This document shows positions 17,311 through 26,395 of a DNA stretch of 64,000 bases, piece by piece. A program made the translations under genes and the position numbers. Source of the DNA: Bradyrhizobium sp. BTAi1 (GTDB taxonomy: Bacteria; Pseudomonadota; Alphaproteobacteria; Rhizobiales; Xanthobacteraceae); assembly GCF_000015165.1 (NCBI RefSeq), contig NC_009485.1, positions 4,979,501 to 5,043,500 on the forward strand, written 5' to 3'. The number at the start of each line of letters is the position of its first letter. The first letter of the stretch is position 1. The notes below the pieces were generated by a model. That model searched no databases and was not told the DNA's origin. It saw nothing but the letters and a program-made list of their open reading frames with translations.

Positions 17311-19701
17311 TCACGCCTTGACCAGGGGTCCCTTCGGGGCCGGGCCTTTCGAGCCGCCACCGCCGGATTTCGGCTTGCGCTTGCGCGCCGCCGGCACTTC
17401 CGACTTCGGCGTGACCGGCCCCTCGACGAACTCGAAGCCGATCTTCTCGTCGGCGCCTTCCTCGTCCTTGACGAGGACCACACGGACGTGGCCGCCCCCC
17501 TTCAGCTTGCCGAACAGCACCTCATCGGCCAATGGCTTCTTGATGTGCTCCTGGATCACGCGGCCCATCGGGCGCGCACCCATCTGCTCGTCATAACCGT
17601 GCTGGATCAGCCAGCTCTTGGCCGGTTCCGACAGCTCGATCGTGACGTCGCGATCGGCCAGCTGGGCTTCGAGCTGCAGCACGAACTTCTCGACCACCAT
17701 GCCGATCACGTCGACCGACAGATGCGCGAACGAGACGATCGCATCGAGACGGTTACGGAATTCCGACGCAAACTGCCGGTTGATCGCCTCGTGGTCGTCG
17801 CCTTCGCGCTTGGAGCGGTGGAAACCGAAGGCCTGTTTGGCGAGGTCGGCCGCGCCGGCATTCGTCGTCATGATCAGGATGACGTTACGGAAGTTGACCT
17901 GCTTGCCGTTGTGGTCGGTGAGCCGGCCATGGTCCATGATCTGCAACAGCACATTGTACAGATCCGGATGCGCCTTCTCGATCTCGTCGAGCAACACCAC
18001 GCAATGCGGATGCTGGTCGACGCCATCGGTCAGGAGACCGCCCTGGTCGAAGCCGACATAGCCCGGAGGGGCGCCGATCAGGCGCGACACCGTGTGCCGC
18101 TCCATATACTCCGACATGTCGAAGCGCAGGAGTTCCACACCGAGCGTCGCCGCGAGTTGCTTGGCCACCTCGGTCTTGCCGACGCCGGTCGGGCCCGAGA
18201 ACAGATAGCAGCCGATCGGCTTCTCCGGCTCGCGCAGGCCAGCCCGCGCCAGCTTGATCGAGGCCGACAACGAGTCGATCGCCTTGTCCTGACCGAACAC
18301 CACGCGCTTCAGGGTCTGCTCGAGATGCTTGAGCACCTCGGCGTCGTCCTTCGACACGCTCTTGGGCGGGATCCGCGCCATGGTCGCGATCGTGGTCTCG
18401 ATCTCCTTGATGCCGATCGTCTTCTTGCGCTTGTTCTCGGCCAGCAGCATCTGCGCCGCGCCGGATTCGTCGATCACGTCGATCGCCTTGTCCGGCAGCT
18501 TGCGGTCATGGATGTAGCGCGACGACAGCTGCACCGCGGCCTCAATGGCCTCGTTGGTGTATTTCAGCCGGTGATAATCCTCGAAATAGGGCTTCAGGCC
18601 CTTGAGGATCGCGATCGCATCCTCGACGGACGGCTCGTTGACGTCGATCTTCTGGAAGCGCCGCACCAGCGCGCGATCCTTCTCGAAATGCTGTCGGTAC
18701 TCCTTGTAGGTCGTGGAACCCATGCAGCGGATCGAGCCCGAGGCCAGCGCAGGCTTGAGCAGGTTCGACGCGTCCATCGCGCCCCCCGACGTCGCGCCGG
18801 CACCGATCACGGTGTGGATCTCGTCGATGAACAGGATCGCGTTCGGATGCGCCTCGAGCTCCTTGAGGACCTGCTTCAGGCGCTCCTCGAAGTCGCCGCG
18901 ATAGCGCGTGCCCGCAAGCAGCGTGCCCATGTCCAGCGAGAACACGGTCGCTGCGGACAGCACCTCCGGCACATCGCTGTCGACGATGCGCTTGGCCAGA
19001 CCTTCCGCGATCGCGGTCTTGCCGACGCCGGCCTCGCCGACGAACAACGGATTGTTCTTCTGGCGGCGGCACAGCACCTGGATGGCGCGATTGATCTCGG
19101 AGTTACGGCCGATCACCGGATCGATTTTGCCGTCGCGAGCTTTCTTGTTGAGATTGACGCAATAGGTTTCCAGCGCCTCGCCCTTTTTCTTCGAGTCCTC
19201 GTTGCCCTTGGTCTCGGTCTCCTCGTCGACGCCGCGCACCGGGCGGGCTTCGGAGACTCCAGGGCGTTTGGCGATGCCGTGGCTGATGTAGTTCACGGCG
19301 TCGTAGCGCGTCATGTCCTGCTCTTGCAGGAAATAGGCGGCGTGGCTCTCGCGCTCGGCAAAGATCGCGATCAGCACGTTGGCGCCGGTCACCTCTTCGC
19401 GGCCGGACGACTGGACGTGAATCACGGCGCGCTGGATCACACGCTGGAAACCCGCGGTCGGCTTGGCGTCATCGCTGCCGTCGGTAACCAGGTTTTCGAA
19501 CTCGGTTTCGAGATAATTCACGAGACTGCCGCGCAGCTTGTCGAGATCGACGCTGCATGCGCGCATCACGGCCGCTGCATCGCTGTCATCGATCAAGGAC
19601 AGCAGGAGATGCTCCAGTGTCGCGTATTGATGATGACGCTCGTTGGCAATCGCCAGCGCACGATGCAGGGATTGTTCAAGGCTTTGAGAAAAAGTCGGCA
19701 T
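17311..19701 (-). CDS. clpA: ATP-dependent Clp protease ATP-binding subunit ClpA
   Basis: A 796-residue Hsp100 unfoldase that feeds substrates to ClpP. The order is an N-domain (SQSLEQSLHRALAIANERHHQYATLEHLLLSL), AAA-1 with Walker A GEAGVGKT and Walker B LFIDEIH, and AAA-2 with GPTGVGKT and VVLLDEIEKAHPD. The C-terminus carries a basic Pro/Gly/Lys-rich tail. Its adaptor gene clpS lies 385 bases upstream on the same strand. The start ATG at 19701 gives the standard MPTFSQSLE N-terminus. Confidence 0.97.
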   Translation of the reverse strand: MPTFSQSLEQSLHRALAIANERHHQYATLEHLLLSLIDDSDAAAVMRACSVDLDKLRGSLVNYLETEFENLVTDGSDDAKPTAGFQRVIQRAVIHVQSSGREEVTGANVLIAIFAERESHAAYFLQEQDMTRYDAVNYISHGIAKRPGVSEARPVRGVDEETETKGNEDSKKKGEALETYCVNLNKKARDGKIDPVIGRNSEINRAIQVLCRRQKNNPLFVGEAGVGKTAIAEGLAKRIVDSDVPEVLSAATVFSLDMGTLLAGTRYRGDFEERLKQVLKELEAHPNAILFIDEIHTVIGAGATSGGAMDASNLLKPALASGSIRCMGSTTYKEYRQHFEKDRALVRRFQKIDVNEPSVEDAIAILKGLKPYFEDYHRLKYTNEAIEAAVQLSSRYIHDRKLPDKAIDVIDESGAAQMLLAENKRKKTIGIKEIETTIATMARIPPKSVSKDDAEVLKHLEQTLKRVVFGQDKAIDSLSASIKLARAGLREPEKPIGCYLFSGPTGVGKTEVAKQLAATLGVELLRFDMSEYMERHTVSRLIGAPPGYVGFDQGGLLTDGVDQHPHCVVLLDEIEKAHPDLYNVLLQIMDHGRLTDHNGKQVNFRNVILIMTTNAGAADLAKQAFGFHRSKREGDDHEAINRQFASEFRNRLDAIVSFAHLSVDVIGMVVEKFVLQLEAQLADRDVTIELSEPAKSWLIQHGYDEQMGARPMGRVIQEHIKKPLADEVLFGKLKGGGHVRVVLVKDEEGADEKIGFEFVEGPVTPKSEVPAARKRKPKSGGGGSKGPAPKGPLVKA

Positions 19702-20086
19702 GCGCGTCCTCTGTGGCCCCCTGCCATCATGATCGCCGCCGCCCGGTCAGGCAACAACAACCTTTGTCAAATATAGTTATAACCGAGTGCGACAAAAGAC
19801 CGGCCGAGCGACTCGATTACGGGTTCACCGGATCGTCAATGCAAAACCCGTTCCGCCCCCCGTTGCGGCCGCCGGTCGGCAAGGCCGGGGACGGTCACGG
19901 CGCCAGACGGCGCCCGGATCTCGCGACTCGATCGCGCCCGTGATTCTCCGGGCGGACGCTATCGCGTTCGGTGAGCGGCGCGCAAAGCCGACCCCGCCAA
20001 GAGCGCCGGACCAATAGCGCCTGACCAAGAGTCCCTGACCAAGAGCGCGGCTGACCAGAGGTCTCAGCGCCGCGGGAACGCGCGGC
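19702..20086. other. Intergenic region clpS-clpA (385 bp)
   Basis: No credible gene is seen. It should contain the clpA promoter on the minus strand, but no confident box was identified. Two copies of CCTGACCAAGAG (20020-20031 and 20034-20045) and a degenerate third lie next to the clpS 3' end; they form a small local repeat of unknown meaning. Confidence 0.5.
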
Positions 20087-20419
20087 CTACTTCTTTTCCA
20101 TCACACATTGCAGCGGATGCTGATGCTTGCGGGCGAAATCCATCACCTGCGTCACCTTGGTCTCGGCGATCTCGTAGGTGAAGACCCCGCACTCGCCGAT
20201 GCCGTGATGATGGACGTGGAGCATGATCTTGGTCGCGGCCTCGACGTCCTTGTTGAAGAACTTCTCAAGGACGTGAACGACGAACTCCATCGGCGTGTAG
20301 TCGTCGTTCAGAATCAGGACGCGATACAGGTTCGGCCGCTTGGTCTTGGGCTTGACCTTGGTGATGACGGAGGTCACCGGGCCGCCGGTTCCGCCTGATT
20401 TGTTGTCGTTATTGCTCAT
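20087..20419 (-). CDS. clpS: ATP-dependent Clp protease adaptor ClpS
   Basis: A 110-residue adaptor that delivers N-degron substrates to ClpA. It has a disordered polar N-terminus (MSNNDNKSGGTGGP) and the ClpS core YRVLILNDDYTPMEFVVHVLEKFF, then VHHHGIGECGVFTYEIAETK and a QHPLQCVMEKK end. The N-degron pocket residues expected in NDDYTPM are present. clpA follows on the same strand. A start 14 codons further upstream is possible but less like the family. Confidence 0.95.
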   Translation of the reverse strand: MSNNDNKSGGTGGPVTSVITKVKPKTKRPNLYRVLILNDDYTPMEFVVHVLEKFFNKDVEAATKIMLHVHHHGIGECGVFTYEIAETKVTQVMDFARKHQHPLQCVMEKK

Positions 20420-20900
20420 CCTAGGCGCGGGTCGGTTCAATCTGGCTGGCTGCGACATTTTACATGCATTAGATATGACTGCGAGGATCCCAACAAAGGG
20501 TTTCCCGCATAGTCCCCTCGGGCGTCGTCCGGTCCGGGATTCCGTCCGTACGACGTCCCTGCCGGGCCGCTTCCGCCGCCCGGTCCTGCTTTCCAGATCG
20601 CCTGTCCCAGCCGACCGGTCCGCTCGGACCGACACCAGGAATATGGGTCAGCAGCCGGTGTGCCGCAAGCGTAGCCGCCAATCAAGCGTAGCCGCCAATG
20701 GAGCGACGTGCCGACAGGACCGGACCGATTCCCTCCCCCGGCGATGAGCGGCAAGGTTAATCAAACCGAACGCATTTGACAAAGCCGATTCAGCGGACGT
20801 TGACAGGGAACCGCCGCCGCGGCGACACCCGGGCCGTACGGCGGCAATTGCTCGATTTTTCGGCTTTCCATTCACCCGCCCTTGGCGAAAGGGCCTCGAT
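20420..20900. other. Intergenic region between clpS and the TadG-like gene (481 bp)
   Basis: This is a divergent gap that should hold promoters for both genes. No convincing gene is visible. It includes a 17-bp tandem duplication (20666-20699) and several short GC-rich inverted repeats such as GGTCCGctcGGACC. No clear promoter boxes were recognised. Confidence 0.5.
20666..20699. repeat. 17-bp exact tandem duplication
   Basis: The unit CAAGCGTAGCCGCCAAT occurs twice head to tail (20666-20682, 20683-20699) in the clpS upstream gap. It probably arose by slippage. No function is apparent. Confidence 0.8.
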
Positions 20901-22709
20901 ATGGCCACCGGAAAACCATCACCGGTGAGCGACATGACCGATGTGCCCCTCGTCCGCCTTTGCCGCCAGGTCTCGCGACGTTTTTCCGGCGACATCAGCG
21001 GCAATATCGCCACGCTGTTCGCGATCGCGCTGCTGCCGATTCTCGCCTTCATCGGCGCCGCGATCGACTACAGCCGCGCCAACGCCGCCCGATCGGCCAT
21101 GCAGGGGGCGCTCGACTCGACGGCCCTGATGCTGTCGCGCGACTTGTCGCAGGGGACGATCACCGCCGCCGATGTCGCAGCCAAGGCAAGCACCTATTTC
21201 AAGGCGCTCTATACCAGCACCGACGCCCAGAGCGTCGCGGTCACGGCGAGCTACACCGCGTCGACCAGTTCCTCGGCCTCCAACATTCAGCTGAACGCGT
21301 CGGGGCAGATCGTTACGCAGTTCATGAAGCTCGTGGGCTTTCCGACCATGACCTTCAACACCAAGGCCACCACCACCTGGGGCGACGTCAAGATGCGGGT
21401 GGCGCTGGCGCTCGATAATACCGGATCGATGGCCTATAGCGGCAAGATGACGGCGCTGCAGAACGCGGTTGCGGGAAGCGGCGGACTGATCGACCAGCTC
21501 AGCGCGCTCGCCAAGTCGCCGGGCGACGTCTATATCTCGCTCATCCCCTTCGCCAAGGTCGTCAACGTCGGCGCGAGCAATTACGCTCAGAGCTGGATCG
21601 ACTGGACCGATTGGCAGAATCCGCCCACGATCCAGCCCAATAACGGGTCCTATCAGGCCGCAATTCCGAATGCGTCGTTCACGCAGTCGCAGTGGGACAT
21701 GGTCGGACCGGGGTCGTCGTGTCCCTTTACCTCCGGCAACGGCTTTCCGTATTTCTCCTGCACCAGCGGGCCTGCGACCGCGAGCTCAAGCGCGTCGAAG
21801 GTCCCCTCCAGCGGCTCGTATAGCGGCTACATCTGCCCGGGCTACGATTCCGCGTCCCACAGCTATTACAATGGCTGCTGGAACAGCGTGCAGAACAGCA
21901 CCAGGGTGAATTGGTGCACCGGCAGCTATTGCAGCTGCCCCACCACCGGCAGCAATGTTCCCAACAACACCTGCAGCTGTACGGGGAGCGGCTCCAGCAC
22001 GGTGTGCAAGGTCAACACCTTCACGCACACCTGGATCGCGAACGCCACGAGCACTTGGACTGGCTGCGTGGCCGACCGCACCCAGCCTAACGATGCGAAC
22101 GCGGTCTCGCCGGCGAGCTCGGACGTCGCCACGCTGTTTCCCGCAAATCAGCACATGGAGAACAACGTCCAATATTGCAGCAGCTCCGCCTCGACGAAAC
22201 TCGGGCAGATCGTTCCGCTCAGCTACAATTGGACATCGTTGAAGTCGGCCGTGAATGCGATGGAGCCGACCGGCGGCACCAACCAGGCGATCGGAATGGC
22301 CTGGGCGGTCCAGTCGCTGATTCCCAACGGCGTGCTCGGCGCGCCGGCCGAAGACGCCAACACGACCTACAACCGTGTGATCATTCTGCTGTCGGACGGA
22401 TTGAACACCGAGGATCGCTGGCCGGACTATGGCAACGGCTCGACCCAGGCCTCGGGGAACCCGATTGACGCCCGCCAAGCCCTGCTCTGCTCGAACCTGA
22501 AGAACACGAAGGATTCGAAGGGTAATGCGATGTACACGATCTACACGATCCAGGTGAACACCAGCTCGCCCGCCGATCCGACCTCAACCGTGCTGCAGAA
22601 CTGCGCCAGCAGCCCGGACAAGTTCTACATGCTGACGAGTTCGAGCCAGATCGTGACCACCTTCAACTCGATCGGCACCGCTCTGTCGAAATTGCGCGTC
22701 GCCAAATAG
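20901..22709 (+). CDS. TadG-like Flp pilus assembly protein with VWA domain
   Basis: A 602-residue protein. The N-terminus matches TadE/TadG-type pilus proteins, with FSGDISGNIATLFAIALLPILAFIGAAIDYSRAN containing the single membrane helix. It continues into a von Willebrand factor A domain with the metal-site motif ALDNTGSM. The central part, roughly residues 270-400, is rich in Ser, Gly, Asn and Cys, with many cysteines that could form disulfides outside the membrane. The rest of a tad locus is absent, so it is an orphan copy. GAAAGGG precedes the start. Confidence 0.82.
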   Translation: MATGKPSPVSDMTDVPLVRLCRQVSRRFSGDISGNIATLFAIALLPILAFIGAAIDYSRANAARSAMQGALDSTALMLSRDLSQGTITAADVAAKASTYFKALYTSTDAQSVAVTASYTASTSSSASNIQLNASGQIVTQFMKLVGFPTMTFNTKATTTWGDVKMRVALALDNTGSMAYSGKMTALQNAVAGSGGLIDQLSALAKSPGDVYISLIPFAKVVNVGASNYAQSWIDWTDWQNPPTIQPNNGSYQAAIPNASFTQSQWDMVGPGSSCPFTSGNGFPYFSCTSGPATASSSASKVPSSGSYSGYICPGYDSASHSYYNGCWNSVQNSTRVNWCTGSYCSCPTTGSNVPNNTCSCTGSGSSTVCKVNTFTHTWIANATSTWTGCVADRTQPNDANAVSPASSDVATLFPANQHMENNVQYCSSSASTKLGQIVPLSYNWTSLKSAVNAMEPTGGTNQAIGMAWAVQSLIPNGVLGAPAEDANTTYNRVIILLSDGLNTEDRWPDYGNGSTQASGNPIDARQALLCSNLKNTKDSKGNAMYTIYTIQVNTSSPADPTSTVLQNCASSPDKFYMLTSSSQIVTTFNSIGTALSKLRVAK

Positions 22710-22768
22710 ATCCGTCCAAGACAGACGCGCGGTCGAGGCTCTCCCCTAATCACCAGACAAAATAAAAA

Positions 22769-22790
22769 AGCCCGGCGTCAGCCGGGCTTC
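22769..22790 (-). terminator. Intrinsic terminator of the phasin gene
   Basis: On the minus strand AGCCCGGC-TGAC-GCCGGGCT forms a perfect 8-bp stem with a 4-base loop, followed directly by TTTTTATTTT. It lies 27 bases after the phasin stop codon, an ideal rho-independent terminator. It may also serve the convergent TadG-like gene, though the T run favours the minus strand. Confidence 0.88.
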
Positions 22791-22816
22791 GTGCTTCCTG
22801 CGCGGGCGCCAACGAC

Positions 22817-23158
22817 TTAGTGAGCGGCCGGCGGGGTGAACTTCGCAGCGATGCCTTCAAGCGGCTTGAACGCCTGCTTGGCGAGATCCGAGTACAGGCC
22901 GGCGATCTTCTGCGAATCGGCGACGAAGGTCTCGTAAGCCGATTTGGCGAACTCGGTCTGGGCCTCGAGCACCTTGTCGAGCGACTTCACGCCCTGCAGC
23001 TTCTCGACGAACGACTTGGTGTCTTCGAAGGACTTCTTGGTGTAGTCGCCATAGGCGGTGGCGATCGCATGAAGACCATTCTGCACCGTGGTCGCGGAAT
23101 TGACGACGGTCTCGAACTGCTCCTTACCGTAGTTCTGGAAATCTTCGACCTTAAACAT
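22817..23158 (-). CDS. Phasin family protein (polyhydroxyalkanoate granule surface)
   Basis: A 113-residue amphipathic helical protein of the phasin family that coats PHA storage granules. Typical phasin stretches are QNYGKEQFETVVNSATTVQNGLHAIATAYGDYTKKSFEDTKSF and TEFAKSAYETFVADSQKIAGLYSDLAKQAFKP. The ribosome site AAAGGA lies about seven bases before the ATG at 23158; the ATG two codons earlier (23164) is too close to it. Hence the start MFKVEDF is preferred. Expression is probably under the palindromic operators upstream. Confidence 0.93.
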   Translation of the reverse strand: MFKVEDFQNYGKEQFETVVNSATTVQNGLHAIATAYGDYTKKSFEDTKSFVEKLQGVKSLDKVLEAQTEFAKSAYETFVADSQKIAGLYSDLAKQAFKPLEGIAAKFTPPAAH

Positions 23159-23220
23159 TGGCATTCCTTTCCCTGACTTTGAGCGCCCTCAGGGAAGCCC
23201 CGGCTCCCTGACGCAATCAC

Positions 23221-23248
23221 AATATAGTGCACCGCACAAATAAATCAA
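23221..23248 (-). promoter_or_regulatory. Predicted phasin promoter
   Basis: On the minus strand TTGATT (plus-strand 23243-23248) and TATATT (23221-23226) are separated by exactly 16 bases, a plausible sigma-70-type promoter placed about 60 bases before the phasin start. A palindromic operator half (GTGC...GCAC) fills the spacer, which suggests repression by occlusion. Confidence 0.55.
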
Positions 23249-23268
23249 GAATCTTGTGCAATGCACAA
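23227..23268. promoter_or_regulatory. Twin palindromic operators upstream of phasin, PhaR-like
   Basis: TTGTGCA-a-TGCACAA (23254-23268) is a perfect 7-bp inverted repeat around one base. GTGC-acc-GCAC (23227-23237) is a second palindrome with the same TGC/GCA core. Their centres are 29 bp apart, close to three helical turns. The TGC-N-GCA architecture resembles sites reported for PhaR, the repressor that senses PHA granules and controls phasin genes. Assignment to PhaR is inference; phaR is not in the window. Confidence 0.6.
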
Positions 23269-23566
23269 TTGAGGGCATTGCGCTCCAATTCGGCGCGAAT
23301 CGCCCGAAATCCTGTAGGTGCGCGCAAGATTTCTTTAATCTTTTGGCAACTCCACCGTCCTAACCTCTCCGGTGGTCCCGGCCAGCGTCGGCGGGGACCG
23401 TAAAGCTGTTCTAAAACAGCGTCTTAACAAAACCTCAGTTCCGGACTTTCGATTGCAGGGCCGCGTCAGGCCATGCGCGAGGGGTCGGCAGGTCTGATCA
23501 TAGGGGCGTTCGGCACAATTTCGCCTTACGGGCCGGTGATCACGTCAGAAATTGGACGGGGATTTC

Positions 23567-25339
23567 ATGCTTCGCAAAAACTTGGCTTCCTCGCGCCTGA
23601 TGCGGGTCGGCGTTTACGGGCTGCTCACCCTGACGATGGCAGCCGTGGTCACCGTCGACAGCGCGGAGGCGCGCCGGCGCCACCGCCATCATCACGCGCG
23701 TCACTCCCCCCACAATGATGAGGGCAGCTACAGCCCGGCCTTCGCGTCGATCGTCGTCGACGGCAATTCGGGCGCGGTCCTGACCGCGACCAATCCCGAC
23801 GCGCTCCGCCATCCGGCCTCGCTGACCAAGATCATGACGCTTTATCTGCTGTTCGAGCGCCTCGACTCCGGCAAGATGAAGCTCGACACCGAAATGCCGG
23901 TCTCGGAGCATGCCTCCGAGCAGTCGCCGACCAAGCTCGGCCTGCGCCCCGGACAGACCATCCGTGTCGAAGATGCGATCAAGGGCCTGGTGACCCGCTC
24001 GGCCAACGACGCGGCCGTGGTGATCGCCGAAGCGATCGGCGGCGACGAGGACGAGTTCGCCAAGATGATGACGCGCAAGGCGCGGGCGCTCGGCATGAGC
24101 CGCACCACCTATGTCAACGCGTCCGGGCTTCCCGCCGACGAACAGATCACGACGGCGCGCGACCAGTCGATCCTGGGCCGGGCGATCCAGGACCGGTTCC
24201 CGCGCTATTATCGCTATTTCTCGACCGTGGTGTTCAATTATCGCGGCCAGTCGATCCGCAACCACAATCACCTGCTCGGCAATGTCGAGGGCATCGACGG
24301 CATCAAGACCGGCTACACCCGCGCCTCCGGCTTCAACATCGTGACCTCGTTGCGCCGCGGCAACCGGCATCTGGTCGGCGTCGTCCTGGGCGGCCGCAGC
24401 GGCGGTTCGCGCGACGCGATCATGCGCAACCTGCTCGCTGAAAACCTCGAGAAGGGCGCCACCAGGCGCACCGTGGCAGCGATCGGCGAGCGCGGCACAT
24501 CGGATGGCGGCGACACCGCCGACCAGAGCACGGTTCAGATGGCCTCTGCGGCGGCCGACGCCCCGGCGCCGAGCCGCGCGGCCAAGATGATCTCGGCGCT
24601 CTCCGAGGCCACGGCCGCGCTGCCACCCTCGCCCCCCAAGGAGACCAAGGTCGACCCCGCGCCGATGACCTCCGGCGTGATCCAGAACCAGCCGATGGCG
24701 CTGATCCCCGGCTCCACCGACCCGATGAAGCCGGTGAAGGTCAAGACGGTCCAGGTCAAGGCGGGCACCGTCAAGCTCGCAACAGCCGCACCGCAGCCCG
24801 TCGCCCCGGCCCCCGCGCCCGCCCCGGCTCCGGCCGCCTTCGCTCAGCGCGTCGAAGCCGTCGCGCCCTCGCCTCCGCTGGTCCGCGCCGAAGCGCCGCG
24901 GCCCGAGCTGCCGGTCCAGCCGGCCGGTCACGGCACCGGCAACGGCATTCTCGGCGTGCTGCCGGCCTCCAGCCTGCCGCCGGCCTCATCGCAGGCGATG
25001 GCCTACGCGCCATCACCGCCGCCGGCTCCTGCTCCGACCCAGCTCGCCTCCGCAAGTCCGACGCCCGAACCGATCTCCAAGCCGACCGTCACGCGCAGCG
25101 GCTGGATCATCCAGGTCGGTGCGCTCGACACCGAAGCCGAGGCGCAGAAGCGGATCGAGGCGGCCCGCAGCTCGGCGCAGGGCCTTCTGAGCAAGGCAGA
25201 TCCTTTCACGGAGACGGTTGCGAAAGGCGACAAGAAGCTCATCCGCGCCCGCTTCGCCGGTCTCGATCGCGATCAGGCGGAAGCAGTCTGCAAGAAGCTG
25301 AAGCGCGCCGACATCTCCTGCATGACCATGCACAACTAA
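23567..25339 (+). CDS. D-alanyl-D-alanine carboxypeptidase (DacF/PBP5 type) with C-terminal SPOR domain
   Basis: A 590-residue periplasmic penicillin-binding protein. After a signal peptide (residues about 12-35) and a His/Arg-rich stretch comes the peptidase domain with S85-L-T-K88, S145-A-N147 and K247-T-G249, all three active-site motifs intact. A long Pro/Ala-rich linker of about 200 residues leads to a C-terminal SPOR domain (SGWIIQVGALDTEAEAQKRIEAAR). It trims pentapeptides in murein, probably at division sites. The ATG at 23567 with GACGGGGA upstream is preferred to the TTG at 23552. Confidence 0.93.
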   Translation: MLRKNLASSRLMRVGVYGLLTLTMAAVVTVDSAEARRRHRHHHARHSPHNDEGSYSPAFASIVVDGNSGAVLTATNPDALRHPASLTKIMTLYLLFERLDSGKMKLDTEMPVSEHASEQSPTKLGLRPGQTIRVEDAIKGLVTRSANDAAVVIAEAIGGDEDEFAKMMTRKARALGMSRTTYVNASGLPADEQITTARDQSILGRAIQDRFPRYYRYFSTVVFNYRGQSIRNHNHLLGNVEGIDGIKTGYTRASGFNIVTSLRRGNRHLVGVVLGGRSGGSRDAIMRNLLAENLEKGATRRTVAAIGERGTSDGGDTADQSTVQMASAAADAPAPSRAAKMISALSEATAALPPSPPKETKVDPAPMTSGVIQNQPMALIPGSTDPMKPVKVKTVQVKAGTVKLATAAPQPVAPAPAPAPAPAAFAQRVEAVAPSPPLVRAEAPRPELPVQPAGHGTGNGILGVLPASSLPPASSQAMAYAPSPPPAPAPTQLASASPTPEPISKPTVTRSGWIIQVGALDTEAEAQKRIEAARSSAQGLLSKADPFTETVAKGDKKLIRARFAGLDRDQAEAVCKKLKRADISCMTMHN

Positions 25340-25363
25340 CTCACCGAGACACCCAGCCGATGC

Positions 25364-25395
25364 GGCCCGCGCGACACAGGCGCGGGCCTTTTTGT
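25364..25395 (+). terminator. Intrinsic terminator after the D,D-carboxypeptidase gene
   Basis: GGCCCGCGC-gacacag-GCGCGGGCC is a perfect 9-bp stem with a 7-base loop, followed by TTTTTGTTT. It begins 25 bases after the carboxypeptidase stop codon and has all features of a rho-independent terminator. Confidence 0.9.
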
Positions 25396-25572
25396 TTGGC
25401 TCTGCGCGAGCGCAGGCGGGACGGCCGAGCGCAAACCTCTCGTCAAGGATTTGCCGCTAGAACTTCTTCACCATGAAGAACGATCGCGCCGGATAACGGC
25501 GCAGACCGCGGAGCACACGATGCCGCGGTGCAAGCGGATGTCGGTCTTGTGGCGTTGGTGGCGTTGCCGGAG

Positions 25573-26289
25573 TTAGCCGTGATGCGTACGAAGCAGAGTA
25601 TCCTTGGCCTCGTTCACCCGCGCGGCGAGATACGTCGACCCCCCCTGGTCGGGATGCAGTTTCTTCATGAGCGCACGGTGGGCTCGACCGATCTCGTCGC
25701 GCCCCGCGCCCGGCTGCAGGCCAAGGATCTGATAGGCCTCCTCGTCCGTCATTTTGGAACTCGCCGCCGCGCGGCGCTGCCGCCCTGCCGCGTCGCCCTG
25801 CGCGTTCTGACGCCATCCGGGAAACCGGCGGTCCAGATACGTTTCAAGTAAAGCCACGCTGTCCGCGTCGAGACTCGGAATCGTCGCCGCGAGCTGCGCC
25901 AGATCGAATTCGTCCAGCGCGCGGCCGGCATGCGCGCCGGCGACGAACCGTCCCTCCACGCGACCGCTGTCGTGATCGAGCGTCATCTCGATGAACTGCG
26001 AGCGCACGCGCGAGCCTTGACCGCCGGAGCGCTGCGACCCCAGCCCGAACATGTTTCCGAAGCTGCCGAGGCCAGCCGGGCTCCAGCCCAGCAGCCCCGC
26101 TCCAAACAGGCCGATGGGAATGGCGACCACCAGCTCGCCCTTGATCCCGGTAAAGGCCGCGGCGGCCAGACAGCCGATGCCCCCGGCGACCTTGATCGCG
26201 CGCGCCAGCGCGGCCGGGTTGGCGTTCCGGAACATCTGCAGCAACAGATAGAGGGTGATGACGGCAACGGCGCCAGCGATCAGTGTCAT
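25573..26289 (-). CDS. Membrane-anchored J-domain protein (DnaJ/DjlA-like)
   Basis: A 238-residue protein. The N-terminus has two or three hydrophobic segments (LIAGAVAVITLYLLLQMF, AIKVAGGIGCLAAAAFTGI, LVVAIPIGLFGAGLLGW). The C-terminal 65 residues form a J domain (DEEAYQILGLQPGAGRDEIGRAHRALMKKLHPDQGG) with the essential HPD tripeptide. It should recruit and stimulate DnaK at the inner membrane. The ATG at 26289 is chosen; a GTG lies one codon upstream. Convergent with the carboxypeptidase gene. Confidence 0.85.
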   Translation of the reverse strand: MTLIAGAVAVITLYLLLQMFRNANPAALARAIKVAGGIGCLAAAAFTGIKGELVVAIPIGLFGAGLLGWSPAGLGSFGNMFGLGSQRSGGQGSRVRSQFIEMTLDHDSGRVEGRFVAGAHAGRALDEFDLAQLAATIPSLDADSVALLETYLDRRFPGWRQNAQGDAAGRQRRAAASSKMTDEEAYQILGLQPGAGRDEIGRAHRALMKKLHPDQGGSTYLAARVNEAKDTLLRTHHG

Positions 26290-26395
26290 CACTCGAATAT
26301 AGGGCTTGTCGGGAAAAAAGGCATCGTGCTGCGGAGAACTCGGGGCGCTAACGCCCTGCCCGCGGCTGCGACCGCGCCCGCCCGATCGCTTGCCG

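Larger units (their letters stand above)
23159..23566. other. Divergent promoter region between phasin and D,D-carboxypeptidase genes (408 bp)
   Basis: A gene-free, relatively AT-rich gap between divergent genes. Its left part contains the phasin promoter and two palindromic operators (listed separately). The right part should drive the carboxypeptidase gene; no convincing boxes were identified there. Confidence 0.6.

Noticed and set aside
17488..19776. A very long open frame antisense to clpA
   Set aside because: It is an exact shadow of clpA caused by high third-position GC, with an Arg/His/Asp-rich composition and no family-like motifs.
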